Below are positions 1-9,210 of a stretch of DNA of 64,000 nt, piece by piece. The stretch is from Chitinophagaceae bacterium (GTDB taxonomy: Bacteria > Bacteroidota > Bacteroidia > Chitinophagales > Chitinophagaceae), in the NCBI GenBank assembly GCA_016787135.1, contig JAEUVK010000195.1:1-64000 (forward strand), read 5' to 3'. The notes under the pieces were generated by a model. The model was given only the letters and a program-made list of their open reading frames with translations. It did not search any database and was not told where the DNA came from. A program made the translations under genes and the position numbers. Within the stretch, counting starts at the first letter, position 1; each line of letters opens with the position of its first letter.

Positions 1-350
1 TATGAACCCATCGGGGCCGAAAGATATGAGCCGCCACCGCAACGCTGAACTGAATGCCCTTATCTCAGGATCATTCCGGCAATTACTGCATGACATGAAG
101 TATCGTTTAGTGAATTACCGGATATTAAAAGAAGAGAAAGGTTTAGAGAGTATGAAAAGACCGGTGTCAAATTAGGCTTTTCTACCTGGCTGTATTCGTA
201 GAAAATGACTTATAGGGCAGCTGAGCATTACCTGGGCTTTATGAAGGGTATTCGTTATGCTAAAGGAACCGAAGAATGAATATTGGCGGGTACGTTTTGC
301 ATACCAGCTTGTTCAATGATAATGCTATCCTTCTCTGAAATGAAAAGCTA
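1..350. other. left-edge stretch without an intact gene; possible gene remnants
   Basis: No convincing complete gene is visible here. An open plus-strand frame at 2-175 (57 codons from an ATG, or the tail of something entering from the left) and a short frame at 205-279 (beginning MTYRAAEHYLGF) read like protein, but they are short and separated by stops. They may be decayed pieces of one gene. I do not recognise a family. Confidence 0.25.
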
Positions 351-2024
351 TTACAGCTCTTTCACAAAAGGAATCTTTATCCCCTTTGATTGAACATTCA
401 GTATATACACCCCGGATACTATTGGCGTCAGATCAAGCTTAAAAAGGTTTATGCCCGTAACAACCACTACCTGTTCCTTTCTTACAATCTGGCCCATTAC
501 ATTGATGATCTGCAACTGCATAGGCTCATTTTTATTACTTTTTATCCTTAACTCCAATATGTGACGGATCGGATTAGGGGCGATTACTATGTTTGCATTT
601 TGGCCGCATTGAATTGTTTTAATGGCTGAGTAAGACATTTTCCCATCACGATCAACAGAAGCGAGTCTGAAAATTCCCACCTCTTCGCCTGATTGAAAAT
701 GATAGATACGTTCGGACTGGCTCTCTCCACTTGCAGCCACGGTGCCTATTCCAGTCCAGCCAGTGGTTACCTGTTTTTGAATTTCAAAATGACTGCTGTT
801 AATTTCCGAGGCCGTTTTCCAGGTAAAAAGAATATTACCCGAAGTACAGGTTAACTCAAAACTGAGCAGGCGAACAGGCAGTATAAGATTACATGGTGTG
901 TAGGTGACCACCCAGTTACCGGGGTTGAACCCTTCAAGAGTTGAATTGTATAAGTAAAAAGGCCCTCCAGCCGGAGCTATGCCTCTTATTATAGCATTGC
1001 CTAAACAACTTGCACTGCCTGAGCTGATCATGACGGGTGAATATGCCTGGCTTTGAAAAATAATGGTATTGCCCGTAGAAGGTAATATACCAAATGACTT
1101 TCCTACAGTAATGCCTACTGTAGGATCCCAGAAAACAGTTTTAGCCGGACCTTTAATAATGAAATTACTGCTGACGTATATGGCGCCACTTCCCGGGTGA
1201 CCAAGGCTACCCATGAGAGATGTGGTGTTTGATGTGTTTATCACGAGATCGTTAAAGCTATCATACGAAAGACTTACATCAACCGTGCCGACACCTCCAA
1301 TTATCATTACATTATAGTAGTGCAACCGGGCTGATATTATTTCACCGGTTTTAATAAATGACGTGCCAGGGTTCAGAGTTACCGCTCCGGTAATTGATGC
1401 CAGCCACAATGAGCAGTTGATCTCCGATGTACCCATATTAATGACACCTGCATTAGCATTGAATATACTTGTGAAGATATCTGCATTACTTGTATTTAAT
1501 GTGCCGGCAGATACGCTTACTGCGGCGCCGGCATTCAGGTTGTCCTGTAATGTCCATTCACCACCAGGGCCACCAAATACCACATCCCTCATTTCTTTGC
1601 CTCCTGTTGTAACGGTATTGCCAGGTGAAACAGACCTGAACTCCCATTTTACTGAAGTAAATGGGTAGGTCACGTTCATTCCGTTTACAAGGGTCAGGCT
1701 CCCATAAATGCCCACTGCGTAGGCAGAACTTCCCGCAAACTCAAGCGTGGGGCAGTAGGTTACTCCTGTCCAGTTCATGTTCCTGCAAATGGCCCCGGCG
1801 GTCAGTGTTACCACCTGTCCAGTTTCATTAAAGCTGTTCGCATCAAAGAATACATCGTCGGCTGAGCCCGGTAATACAACAGGGTGGACGGGGCCTCCTG
1901 ATTCAGTAACCCAGTGGTTCAAATCATTCCAGTTGCCGGTACCTCCTATCCAGTAAAAAGAATTTTCGGAAGCCTGAGAAGACAAGAAAAGGAACAGGAA
2001 CAGTGAAGTAACTATTCTTTTCAT
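351..2024 (-). CDS. secreted protein with type IX secretion C-terminal sorting domain
   Basis: The protein is about 557 residues. It starts at the internal Met followed by KRIVTSLFLFLFLSSQAS, a clear Sec signal peptide; the nine residues that an upstream Met would add do not fit one. The middle is beta-rich and Gly/Asn/Thr-rich without a family I recognise, resembling adhesin-like or beta-helix exoproteins. The last 80 or so residues carry the T9SS type A sorting pattern: an APNP motif, then a beta domain with VMGQIV and SGVYILNV. Export across the outer membrane and surface attachment or release follow from that domain. The substrate or role is unknown. No linked partner is visible. Confidence 0.8.
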   Translation of the reverse strand: MKRIVTSLFLFLFLSSQASENSFYWIGGTGNWNDLNHWVTESGGPVHPVVLPGSADDVFFDANSFNETGQVVTLTAGAICRNMNWTGVTYCPTLEFAGSSAYAVGIYGSLTLVNGMNVTYPFTSVKWEFRSVSPGNTVTTGGKEMRDVVFGGPGGEWTLQDNLNAGAAVSVSAGTLNTSNADIFTSIFNANAGVINMGTSEINCSLWLASITGAVTLNPGTSFIKTGEIISARLHYYNVMIIGGVGTVDVSLSYDSFNDLVINTSNTTSLMGSLGHPGSGAIYVSSNFIIKGPAKTVFWDPTVGITVGKSFGILPSTGNTIIFQSQAYSPVMISSGSASCLGNAIIRGIAPAGGPFYLYNSTLEGFNPGNWVVTYTPCNLILPVRLLSFELTCTSGNILFTWKTASEINSSHFEIQKQVTTGWTGIGTVAASGESQSERIYHFQSGEEVGIFRLASVDRDGKMSYSAIKTIQCGQNANIVIAPNPIRHILELRIKSNKNEPMQLQIINVMGQIVRKEQVVVVTGINLFKLDLTPIVSGVYILNVQSKGIKIPFVKEL

Positions 2025-2358
2025 AACAGTGATTTCATTATGGAAATGCAAAAATCTGATTTAAGTTTCATCACGCTGTGGATAAAAAGGTCATTGCGCT
2101 TTCAATCAATTTTGTGTGCTACGTAAAGAAACGCCTATCTCTTAGGGCAATCCTATGATCACGGTCAAACCAGCGAATGATAGTAATTAAAGAAGATGGC
2201 GCAGGCTTAATTGAAATACTACTATTATTGTCCGGAACGTAAATCAATGTATGGTCTCGCAGGCGTTCTGTCAATTTTCTCGCTATTCAGACCAATGTAT
2301 CAGTTAGTTAGTTCATCAATACATTTTATTACATTATGCTTGTTTGTTGCTCAGTGTG
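2025..2358. other. intergenic stretch with a decayed minus-strand reading frame
   Basis: About 300 bases separate two minus-strand genes. On the minus strand 2119-2286 is open for 55 codons and reads like protein (RLRDHTLIYVPDNN, then TIIRWFDRDHRIALRDRR), but it has no ATG and stops on both sides. It may be a fragment of a lost gene. I see no RNA gene or strong terminator. Confidence 0.25.
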
Positions 2359-3588
2359 TTATTTCTTGCTGATGCGGTACATATTTCCTGAATCAGTGAC
2401 GACATAGAGCATTCCGTCGTGATAGGCCACATCACGTATCCTTTCTTTTTTATCAGCCAGTAATCTCTCTTCACCCACCACTTTATTATTGACGATCACA
2501 AGCCTTGCCAGATGAGTACTGCTTTGCCCGGAGATAAAAAGGTTATTTTCCCACTCGGGTATAGCCTTACTTTTATAAAAGGTCATACCGCCGGGAGACA
2601 ACACCGGATCCCAGTAGTATATGGGTTGTTCCATGCCTGCTTTTTGTTGTATAGCATCACCTATCTTATCGCCACTGTATTCGATACCATAGGTAATGAC
2701 AGGCCAGCCGTAATTCCTTCCGGCTTTTATGATGTTGAGCTCATCGCCTCCACGGGGACCAAACTCTGCCTCCCATAGTTCGCCGGTCACGGGATGTATG
2801 TCTAGACTTTGTGAGTTGCGGATACCATACGCATATATTTGCGGCATTGCCTCTTTTTGATTGGCGAAAGGATTGCCTGGTGCAGCTTTGCCATCTGTAG
2901 TTATCCTGAATATCTTACCCAGTCCGGAATGCAGCCACTGTGCCTGCACTCTTCCTTCCAGTTCTGATCGTTCACCCGTACTGACGAACAGATAGCCGTC
3001 TTTATCAAAGACCAGTCGGGAGCCGAAATGAAGCTGGCTGTTCAGGGCAGGTGTGGCCCGGAAGATCACAACAGGGTTTTCAATTTTACCTGCTGCTTCA
3101 TTCAATTGCCCTTTTGCAACCGCCATCAGGTTATTTTCACCTTGTCTTTCAGAAAAGGACCAGTAAATGGTTTTGTTCTTTAAAAAAGAAGGATCAGGCG
3201 CTGCATCCAGCATTCCTCCTTGTCCGCGGGCATCTACGGAAGGGAAACCGGTGACCTTTTTTACAAGTATGCCATTGGCATCATGTATTTGCATGTACCC
3301 GCTTTTTTCCGTGATGAGAAATCTTCCATCGGGTAATGGAACAACAGCCCATGGCCGGCCTAATTTTTCCGCGAGCTTTTCTACTTTATACGGCGTTTCC
3401 GTTTTCACACCGGCAATTCTTGTCTGTCCTTTGAATGCAGGTTTATAATCTGTGTTGGCTTTCCGGGTTTCTACTGGCGATGGCTGGGAGGAACCGTCTG
3501 TCATACTTTGATCGGGTGATGCATTGTTGTTTGTACAACCTGCGACCGAGGTCAGCGCCAGTATCGAAGGAATAATGAAATGTTTCAT
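2359..3588 (-). CDS. PQQ-dependent sugar dehydrogenase (GSDH family) lipoprotein
   Basis: This 409-residue protein belongs to the soluble glucose/sorbosone dehydrogenase beta-propeller family, which oxidises aldose sugars with PQQ in the periplasm. The N-terminus is a lipoprotein signal with lipobox VAGC (Cys18), followed by an acidic, Ser/Pro-rich linker. Family landmarks are GRPWAVVPLPDGRFLITEK, YAYGIRNSQ, EAEFGPRGGDELN, NYGWPVITYG and a late WDPVLSPGGMTFY. Length and order fit an intact member. It appears to be transcribed alone. The natural substrate cannot be read from sequence, and some relatives are only annotated as sugar dehydrogenases. Confidence 0.85.
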   Translation of the reverse strand: MKHFIIPSILALTSVAGCTNNNASPDQSMTDGSSQPSPVETRKANTDYKPAFKGQTRIAGVKTETPYKVEKLAEKLGRPWAVVPLPDGRFLITEKSGYMQIHDANGILVKKVTGFPSVDARGQGGMLDAAPDPSFLKNKTIYWSFSERQGENNLMAVAKGQLNEAAGKIENPVVIFRATPALNSQLHFGSRLVFDKDGYLFVSTGERSELEGRVQAQWLHSGLGKIFRITTDGKAAPGNPFANQKEAMPQIYAYGIRNSQSLDIHPVTGELWEAEFGPRGGDELNIIKAGRNYGWPVITYGIEYSGDKIGDAIQQKAGMEQPIYYWDPVLSPGGMTFYKSKAIPEWENNLFISGQSSTHLARLVIVNNKVVGEERLLADKKERIRDVAYHDGMLYVVTDSGNMYRISKK

Positions 3589-3800
3589 TTGTCAATTGAA
3601 TTATCAGATGAATCGTAAAAATAAAGAAACTGAAATTAACAGGGAAGAATGTGATGATGCCTGCATGTACGAAGAAAGGGTAACATATATAAGCAGGAAC
3701 GCTGCTGCAAAGGCGCAGGTTAAAAGCCGGATGTGACTAAGTAACGGTTTCTTTTATATAGAATATGTTATCTTCATGGGTAGAAGAACCAGAAGAAAGC

Positions 3801-4901
3801 ATGCCGATCTACATGGACGTACATATTGTTCCGGGCGTTAAAGCAAAGGATGTTGCCGGTGCTCATCAGTTGGATCTGGCTCACCAGGAAGAGTACGCCT
3901 GTAAATGTATGACTTACTGGATAGATGAAGAGAGGGAAAATGTATTTTGCCTGATCGAAGCACCTGGTAAAGAGGCAGTGGCTGCTATGCACAATAAGGC
4001 TCATGGTCTGATCCCCCATAAAATAATTGAAGTTAACAGCTCATTGGTCGAATCTTTTTTGGGAAGGATCTATGATCCTGCTGAAGCGGAAATTACCGAA
4101 GATGGATTGAAGGTTTTCTCCGATCCGTCATTCCGTGTACTCCTTGTCGCAAAGATCACCGACCCGGTTTTATTAAAGTACAGGCTTGGTTCAGACAGAG
4201 CCAATGAGTTGTTAGATCAGCACAATACGATAGTGCGAAATAATCTGTCCTTGCACGGGGGGCGTGAAGCAGAACTTGGAGGCAGTGATTTCGTTGCTTC
4301 ATTTGCATCGGCAGGGAAGGCGGTAGCATGCGCTCTGTCTATACAAAAAGATATGCACCGTGACGGTGTGGAAGAAAGCGGTATCAGGATCGGTATCAGT
4401 GCGGGTGAACCGGTAGAAAAAAGTAACAGGTTGTTTGGCGATGCTATTATGGCAGCAAATTACCTTTCTTCCATCTCCCGGAAGGGGCAGGTTGCCATTG
4501 CTTATCCCGTCAAAGAACTGATCTCGAAAGATCACTTGCGAAGTAAAGAGGATACTATATTTTCCCTGGCGCCCCAGGACGAGATTTTGCTTAATTCACT
4601 ATACAGTAAACTGGAAGATAACTGGCAGAACCCCGATTTCAATGTGGCCGATTACTGCCAGGCGATGGCCATGAGCCAATCACAGTTATACAGGAAGACC
4701 GTTGATCTTACCGGGCTATCTCTCAACCTGCTCGTGAAAGAGTTCAGGCTTGAAAAGGCAAAAGAACTGATGAAGAAACGGCGTTATACCGTCTCGCAGA
4801 TCACGTTTGATTCCGGGTTTACCAGTCCTTCCTATTTTACCAAGTGTTTCAAAAAGAAATATGGCCTTTTACCCATGACCTATCTTGATCTGCTCCATTG
4901 A
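3801..4901 (+). CDS. DUF4242 / cyclase-homology-like / AraC-HTH fusion regulator
   Basis: Three parts are visible. Residues about 2-78 are a DUF4242 (SCO4226-like, nickel-binding family) domain with MDVHIVPGV, YWIDEE, FCLIEAPGKEAV and HNKAHG. Residues about 113-238 resemble a class III nucleotide-cyclase homology domain (HNTIVRNNL, GGSDFVASF, RIGISAGEPV, LFGDAIMAANYLSS). Residues about 263-366 are an AraC-type double helix-turn-helix (ADYCQAMAMSQSQLYRK, then ITFDSGFTSPSYFTKCFKK). The chosen start is the Met at MPIYMDVH, where the domain begins; a Met 12 codons upstream is also possible. I infer a ligand-sensing transcription factor. Cyclase activity is doubtful because the metal-site signature is altered (GGSD). 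The next gene encodes a secreted DUF4242 protein and is a likely target. Confidence 0.8.
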   Translation: MPIYMDVHIVPGVKAKDVAGAHQLDLAHQEEYACKCMTYWIDEERENVFCLIEAPGKEAVAAMHNKAHGLIPHKIIEVNSSLVESFLGRIYDPAEAEITEDGLKVFSDPSFRVLLVAKITDPVLLKYRLGSDRANELLDQHNTIVRNNLSLHGGREAELGGSDFVASFASAGKAVACALSIQKDMHRDGVEESGIRIGISAGEPVEKSNRLFGDAIMAANYLSSISRKGQVAIAYPVKELISKDHLRSKEDTIFSLAPQDEILLNSLYSKLEDNWQNPDFNVADYCQAMAMSQSQLYRKTVDLTGLSLNLLVKEFRLEKAKELMKKRRYTVSQITFDSGFTSPSYFTKCFKKKYGLLPMTYLDLLH

Positions 4902-4934
4902 TTTGATGTCAGGCATGGTTCAATTTTACTATGA

Positions 4935-5000
4935 ATTGAACGATTTGTTCTATCACCTTTGCTAAGGATTGAATGATTTGTTATACCTCTCCGCTAAAAG
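4935..5000 (+). promoter_or_regulatory. tandem 33-bp imperfect direct repeat, candidate AraC-type operator
   Basis: Two adjacent copies start at 4935 and 4968. Both open with ATTGAAYGATTTGTT, with one difference in the first 15 bases. Both end around CGCTAA or TGCTAA after a one-base register shift. The pair lies just after the AraC-fusion gene and 39 bases before the start of the DUF4242 gene, the usual place for tandem direct-repeat AraC sites. The binding role is inference. Confidence 0.45.
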
Positions 5001-5038
5001 ACACTGCTATCTTTAATCATCTTATCACTTTTAAAAAA

Positions 5039-5437
5039 ATGATTATGAAATCCATCACCAGCCGATGCACAGTATTTATCATTCTCATGTTATTCGCCGG
5101 CTTTAATGCAATGGCGCAAAAAGCAAACGAAACGGACAATTCAAAACCTTCTAAAATCACTGAGATGAAAACCTATCTGATAGAAAGGGAAATACCCGGG
5201 GCCGGTAAACTGACCGCAGAGGAATTAAAAGCCGTGTCACAAACTTCCTGTGCTGTACTCAGGGAAATGGGGCCTAAAATACAGTGGATACACAGTTATG
5301 TGACGGGAAATAAGATATATTGTATTTACAAAGCGGAAAACGCAGAACTGATCAAAGAACATGCAAAGAAAGGAGGGTTTCCTGCAAACTCCATTGTTGA
5401 AGTGTCTTCCACCATCAGTCCGGCTACAGCCAATTAA
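5039..5437 (+). CDS. secreted DUF4242 family protein
   Basis: The product is about 132 residues and begins MIMKSITSRCTVFIILMLFAGFNAMAQK, with a signal peptide ending in the A-Q cleavage site common in Bacteroidota. A longer frame upstream adds non-signal residues and overlaps the direct repeat, so it is rejected. The mature part (MKTYLIEREIPGAG, then IQWIHSYVTGNKIYCIYKAENAELIKEHAKKGGFP) is a DUF4242 domain like the N-terminus of the preceding regulator. A periplasmic ligand or metal binding role is plausible but unproven. It is probably regulated by the upstream AraC fusion. Confidence 0.75.
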   Translation: MIMKSITSRCTVFIILMLFAGFNAMAQKANETDNSKPSKITEMKTYLIEREIPGAGKLTAEELKAVSQTSCAVLREMGPKIQWIHSYVTGNKIYCIYKAENAELIKEHAKKGGFPANSIVEVSSTISPATAN

Positions 5438-5467
5438 TGATTCTAACTGTTTCGTTTATGTTGCTTC

Positions 5468-5491
5468 AAAACCCGCTGCAGAGCGGGTTTT
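5468..5491. terminator. bidirectional hairpin terminator between convergent genes
   Basis: AAAACCCGCT, loop GCAG, AGCGGGTTTT forms a symmetric hairpin. It lies between the DUF4242 gene and the convergent OsmC gene, whose stop begins at 5493, and would serve both strands. Confidence 0.7.
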
Positions 5492-5492
5492 G

Positions 5493-5999
5493 TTATTCTG
5501 CATTGAATCTTGTTTCGACAGGGACCCCTTTGACCAGCGTTTGATAGACTACGCAATACCTTTCAGTGAGTTTTGCCAGGCTTTCCATTTGCTCAGTGGT
5601 GGCGTCTGTTTCGAGGTTAAAAGCAAGCCGTATCGTTTTAAAACCGACAGGGGCCTCTTTGGATACGCCCAGCGTTCCCCTGAAGTCAAGATCTCCTTCT
5701 GCTTTGATCTGCCCATTCCTTATTTCTATACCAATAGCAGTTGCGACTGCCTGTAAAGTAACGCCGGAGCAGGCCACCAATGCTTCCAGCAGCATATCCC
5801 CCGAACAGGCGAGCATCCCGTTACCTCCGGTAGCGGGATGAAGCCCTGCTTCAACAAATGCCTTACCTGTTTCGACCTTGCAGGATACTCCTTCGCCTAT
5901 CACACCCTGCGCTTTTAGTGTAATAATGGCTGAACCAGGATCTGTCCTGTATTTTTCTTTTAGCGGGGCCTGCAGACCTTTAAGCTCTGAAGAATTCAT
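5493..5999 (-). CDS. OsmC family protein
   Basis: The 168-residue protein has the OsmC/Ohr fold pattern: a beta-rich N-terminus, then LLEALVACSGVTLQAVA with the first conserved cysteine (Cys77), and LTERYCVVYQTL with the second (Cys149). Family members reduce organic hydroperoxides or handle thiol stress in the cytoplasm. The spacing is that of the general OsmC subgroup rather than a clear Ohr. It stands alone between convergent and divergent neighbours. No redox regulator such as OhrR is adjacent. Confidence 0.8.
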   Translation of the reverse strand: MNSSELKGLQAPLKEKYRTDPGSAIITLKAQGVIGEGVSCKVETGKAFVEAGLHPATGGNGMLACSGDMLLEALVACSGVTLQAVATAIGIEIRNGQIKAEGDLDFRGTLGVSKEAPVGFKTIRLAFNLETDATTEQMESLAKLTERYCVVYQTLVKGVPVETRFNAE

Positions 6000-6225
6000 C
6001 TGATGCAGATTTAGAAATGAAGGAAATGGTGACAGGATGAAATTAAGTAAAACGGATAGAAACTGCCCGCCGATGCTGGTAATTAATTTATCTTAATGAA
6101 TGTATCCCGGGAAAAATGGATTGCTGATGAAGCAAATGATGAATATAGCCCATGGCATGGGTTAAAAACTTACAAGCAACAAAATACGATAAGTTCGGAC
6201 CCTGACATTGTACCAAACAGCCATT

Positions 6226-6250
6226 AAAAAGGGACCGCCCTGGCGGTCCC
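6226..6250 (-). terminator. Rho-independent terminator of the ARPP-1 gene
   Basis: The stem GGGACCGCC/GGCGGTCCC has a two-base loop and is followed on the minus strand by a run of five T. It sits 26 bases past the stop of the minus-strand gene at 6277. Confidence 0.75.
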
Positions 6251-6276
6251 CGTTTTCTCATGGCTATTCACCGCTG

Positions 6277-7245
6277 CTATTTATCGAATGCGGTGATCTT
6301 TATTTTCTTTCCATTCACTTTTAAACTGCGGCCGTTATTCTGCAATACCTGGTCCTGCTTTGCTTCGTCGGCCAGCAGGCCATCTAAGTATTTTGCTACA
6401 GCGGCATCTGTGATCGTCACGTCTTTGCCATCATAGACGGCCTCTGAAATATAAGAGTTGAGGAGATTGCTCATATTACTGCGAAATAATTGCGGTGTAG
6501 CATAAATATCGCAACCGATGATCCGGTCTCCGGTAACGGCTACCACACCTACAATGGTAGAGTCGGCCATGATGGTTCTTGTAAATGCGTCCTTATACTC
6601 TTTTACTTCCTGGTTATATTTTTCTGATCGGGTCACGGCCGTATAAGTACCCGTGTTGGTAGAAGTGCCGTTTGCTGAATTGATAGCGGCAACTTTTTCC
6701 CAGACCTTACCCTGGCTTTTTTCCTTTACTATACTTTTCCTTACAGAATTATTGATATTGCTATGGTAAGCATTGAAAGAGTTCCCGGCACTTCCTGCAG
6801 ACCATCTTCCGTGTTCTACGCAGTACACAGACAACTGCATATTCTGACCCGGATAGATCAGCGTATCTTTTTCGATCACCCTGTCCTGTTTACCGCCTTT
6901 TACAATATCCCCCATGGAGATTAGGATAGTATCTTTTGATGTATTGCTGAAACGGAGTGTATTGACCGTGCCGCCTGAGGATAGCTCCTGTACACTGATC
7001 TTGGATTGATTAAGGGCGGTCTCCAGGGTAGTGTATTTCCCGATCCCTGTGAACTCCTTATATAAAGAAGGTTTGGCTTTGATATAGTATAGTTTGATCT
7101 TCTTGAATTGTGAAGCAAAACCTGCTTTCACAGTTTGCGAAGTTTCATTGAAAGGCACATACAGGTTCTCTCTTTGTAACTGGGCCGGGGCAGTGAGGGT
7201 CGTCATCAGCAGGATGAGGCTGAGTATGCTTCTGATCTTTTTCAT
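6277..7245 (-). CDS. secreted ARPP-1 (DUF6569) family protein
   Basis: This is a 322-residue protein with a signal peptide ([22 protein letters not shown]). It shows the ARPP-1/DUF6569 signature: [20 protein letters not shown], then [19 protein letters not shown], and a C-terminal conserved region around [15 protein letters not shown]. The family's biochemical function is not established. Secretion is supported by the signal sequence. It is a single-gene unit with its own terminator, divergent from the two-component pair. Confidence 0.75.
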   Translation of the reverse strand: MKKIRSILSLILLMTTLTAPAQLQRENLYVPFNETSQTVKAGFASQFKKIKLYYIKAKPSLYKEFTGIGKYTTLETALNQSKISVQELSSGGTVNTLRFSNTSKDTILISMGDIVKGGKQDRVIEKDTLIYPGQNMQLSVYCVEHGRWSAGSAGNSFNAYHSNINNSVRKSIVKEKSQGKVWEKVAAINSANGTSTNTGTYTAVTRSEKYNQEVKEYKDAFTRTIMADSTIVGVVAVTGDRIIGCDIYATPQLFRSNMSNLLNSYISEAVYDGKDVTITDAAVAKYLDGLLADEAKQDQVLQNNGRSLKVNGKKIKITAFDK

Positions 7246-7374
7246 AAATGATTATTTTGTTGCATGAAAATAACACGGCCTGGTACCTATAAAAGGTCAA
7301 CTTGGTGAAACCGTCTTTTGACTTGGTCGGGAATGAGGAAGTCGCTTTAAAATCCTGTTATTTTGTATATGTAA

Positions 7375-9210
7375 ATGAATATGGCGTTTCTGAGATCTCT
7401 CTATAATATACTTATCGTTGTATCGCTGTTGTGCGGCTATACAGCTTCACCTGTGTATGGTCAGGCAAACACCAGCACTGAAAAAGTACAAAAGGCCGGG
7501 AAAAAAATTGAAAGAGGATATAAAAAAGATAACAGGGATACCCTGGCGCAAGGATATTTTGATCTTGGTGAAAGCTATTACCAGAAAGGGGAACTGGAAA
7601 AAAGTGAAAGCTATTATCAAAAGGCAAAGAACTTATACGGGAAAATGAATGATGCAGAGGGTATTGCTAAAAGCAGCCGGGCATTGGCCAAAGTGCAGGA
7701 AGACCAGCATAAGACCAAAGAAGCAGTTGGTAATTACGAAACTGCCAGGCAAAACAGCCAGAAGACTGGCGATTTTACTGCGAATATCCTGAATGAGAAT
7801 GATGTCGGCAGGTTGACGAAACCTGATTCACCGGCGGTGCAGGAATCATTCATACAGCAGAATATTAAATTAGGATTGGTGAATAAGGATACAGGTGAGA
7901 TCGTTTCCAATCTTTCACGGATGGCGGATATCAGTTTGCTCAATAAGAAAAATTCGGTTGCTTTGGATGCGTTCAATAAGGCCTACCAGTTTTCACGGGG
8001 CATACCGGAACAAGCGCTGCAGCTTAACCAAAAGATCACAGATGTTTACCTGAAAGACAGGAATTTTCCCAAAGCCATCGAGACAAAGAAAGAGGTGTTG
8101 AACGAGAAGTTTGTTCAAAATTCTACCAGGATAAAAGCAAGTGAGATCACCTCGCTGGCCGACATTTATATCCAGATCAGGCAGGACAGTACTGCCATCC
8201 GGCTGCTGAATGAATCCTATACACTGTCGGTGCGAAACGGGCATACACTGGAGGCAAAGAAGAGTATAGAAAAGCTGGACAGTATTTTTCAAAAAGCAAA
8301 CAGGAAAGAACTGAGTTTGCAGTTGTATAAGGATTTCCTTTCTCAGCTGCCCGGTATCATTGCTAAAGACAGTTCGATAGCTGATAACCGGATCATGGCA
8401 GAAACAGAGATCAGGATAAAGGAACTGGAAACAGAAAAAGCGCTAAAGGATGACCTTATCCGCAGGAAGAATATTTTCAATTACTGGTTGATGGGTTCTA
8501 TAATAGTATTAGCGGCTTTCATCGGTTTCATTCTTTTTATACTCAGGAAGCTTCGTATAAGGAATAAGAAGATCGCCCTGCAATCCCTGCGCCGGGAAAT
8601 GAACCCGCATTTTATTTTTAACAGCCTGAACAGTATCAACCAGTTCATTGCTACGAACAACGAACTGGCCGCTAACCAGTACCTGACAAAATTCTCTACC
8701 CTGATGCGGCGGGTGATGGAGAATTCAAAAGAGGATTTTGTTCTGTTCTCCAAAGAGATCGAATTGTTGCAGAATTACCTGGATCTGGAAAAAAGCCGGT
8801 TCCCGGATAAATTTGATTTTACCATAACAACAGATGACGCACTTTTGGCTGACGAACAACTATATATTCCGGGAATGCTGATACAACCACACCTGGAGAA
8901 TGCTATCTGGCACGGGTTGCGGTATATAAATGGAAAAGGGTTTTTGCAATTGACTTTTACGAGAGGAGAAAATGAGATCGGGATCATTATCGAGGATAAT
9001 GGGATCGGTATTGCTGAAAGCAAAAGGAATAAAACAGACAACCAGAAGAAACGTTCAGGAAGGGGGATCACGAATACACTGGAGAGGATCAATATCCTGA
9101 ATGAATTATATCATCAGCATATTACCTGCGAAGTGGAAGATAAGCCGGCGCCCGGCAGGGGCGTCCGGGTAAGGATGAGAGTCCCTTTATTGAAAAATTT
9201 TAAAGCATGA
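7375..9210 (+). CDS. TPR sensor histidine kinase, LytS/YehU type
   Basis: The order is signal peptide (1-30), tetratricopeptide repeats over about 40-330 in the periplasm, one membrane segment (about 370-391, YWLMGSIIVLAAFIGFILFI), then a cytoplasmic His_kinase domain (PF06580 type). The phospho-acceptor is His412 in REMNPHFIFNSLNSI, and the ATP-binding part ends with IIIEDNGIGI and GRGITNTLERI. The first ATG is taken; another ATG lies two codons later. The stop overlaps the start of the LytTR regulator by four bases, so the two are translated together and form one signalling system. The signal is unknown. Confidence 0.9.
   Translation: MNMAFLRSLYNILIVVSLLCGYTASPVYGQANTSTEKVQKAGKKIERGYKKDNRDTLAQGYFDLGESYYQKGELEKSESYYQKAKNLYGKMNDAEGIAKSSRALAKVQEDQHKTKEAVGNYETARQNSQKTGDFTANILNENDVGRLTKPDSPAVQESFIQQNIKLGLVNKDTGEIVSNLSRMADISLLNKKNSVALDAFNKAYQFSRGIPEQALQLNQKITDVYLKDRNFPKAIETKKEVLNEKFVQNSTRIKASEITSLADIYIQIRQDSTAIRLLNESYTLSVRNGHTLEAKKSIEKLDSIFQKANRKELSLQLYKDFLSQLPGIIAKDSSIADNRIMAETEIRIKELETEKALKDDLIRRKNIFNYWLMGSIIVLAAFIGFILFILRKLRIRNKKIALQSLRREMNPHFIFNSLNSINQFIATNNELAANQYLTKFSTLMRRVMENSKEDFVLFSKEIELLQNYLDLEKSRFPDKFDFTITTDDALLADEQLYIPGMLIQPHLENAIWHGLRYINGKGFLQLTFTRGENEIGIIIEDNGIGIAESKRNKTDNQKKRSGRGITNTLERINILNELYHQHITCEVEDKPAPGRGVRVRMRVPLLKNFKA

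Noticed and set aside
3524..3736. 70-codon plus-strand frame overlapping the start of the sugar dehydrogenase gene
   Set aside because: It begins antisense to the lipoprotein signal and has an erratic composition; likely chance.
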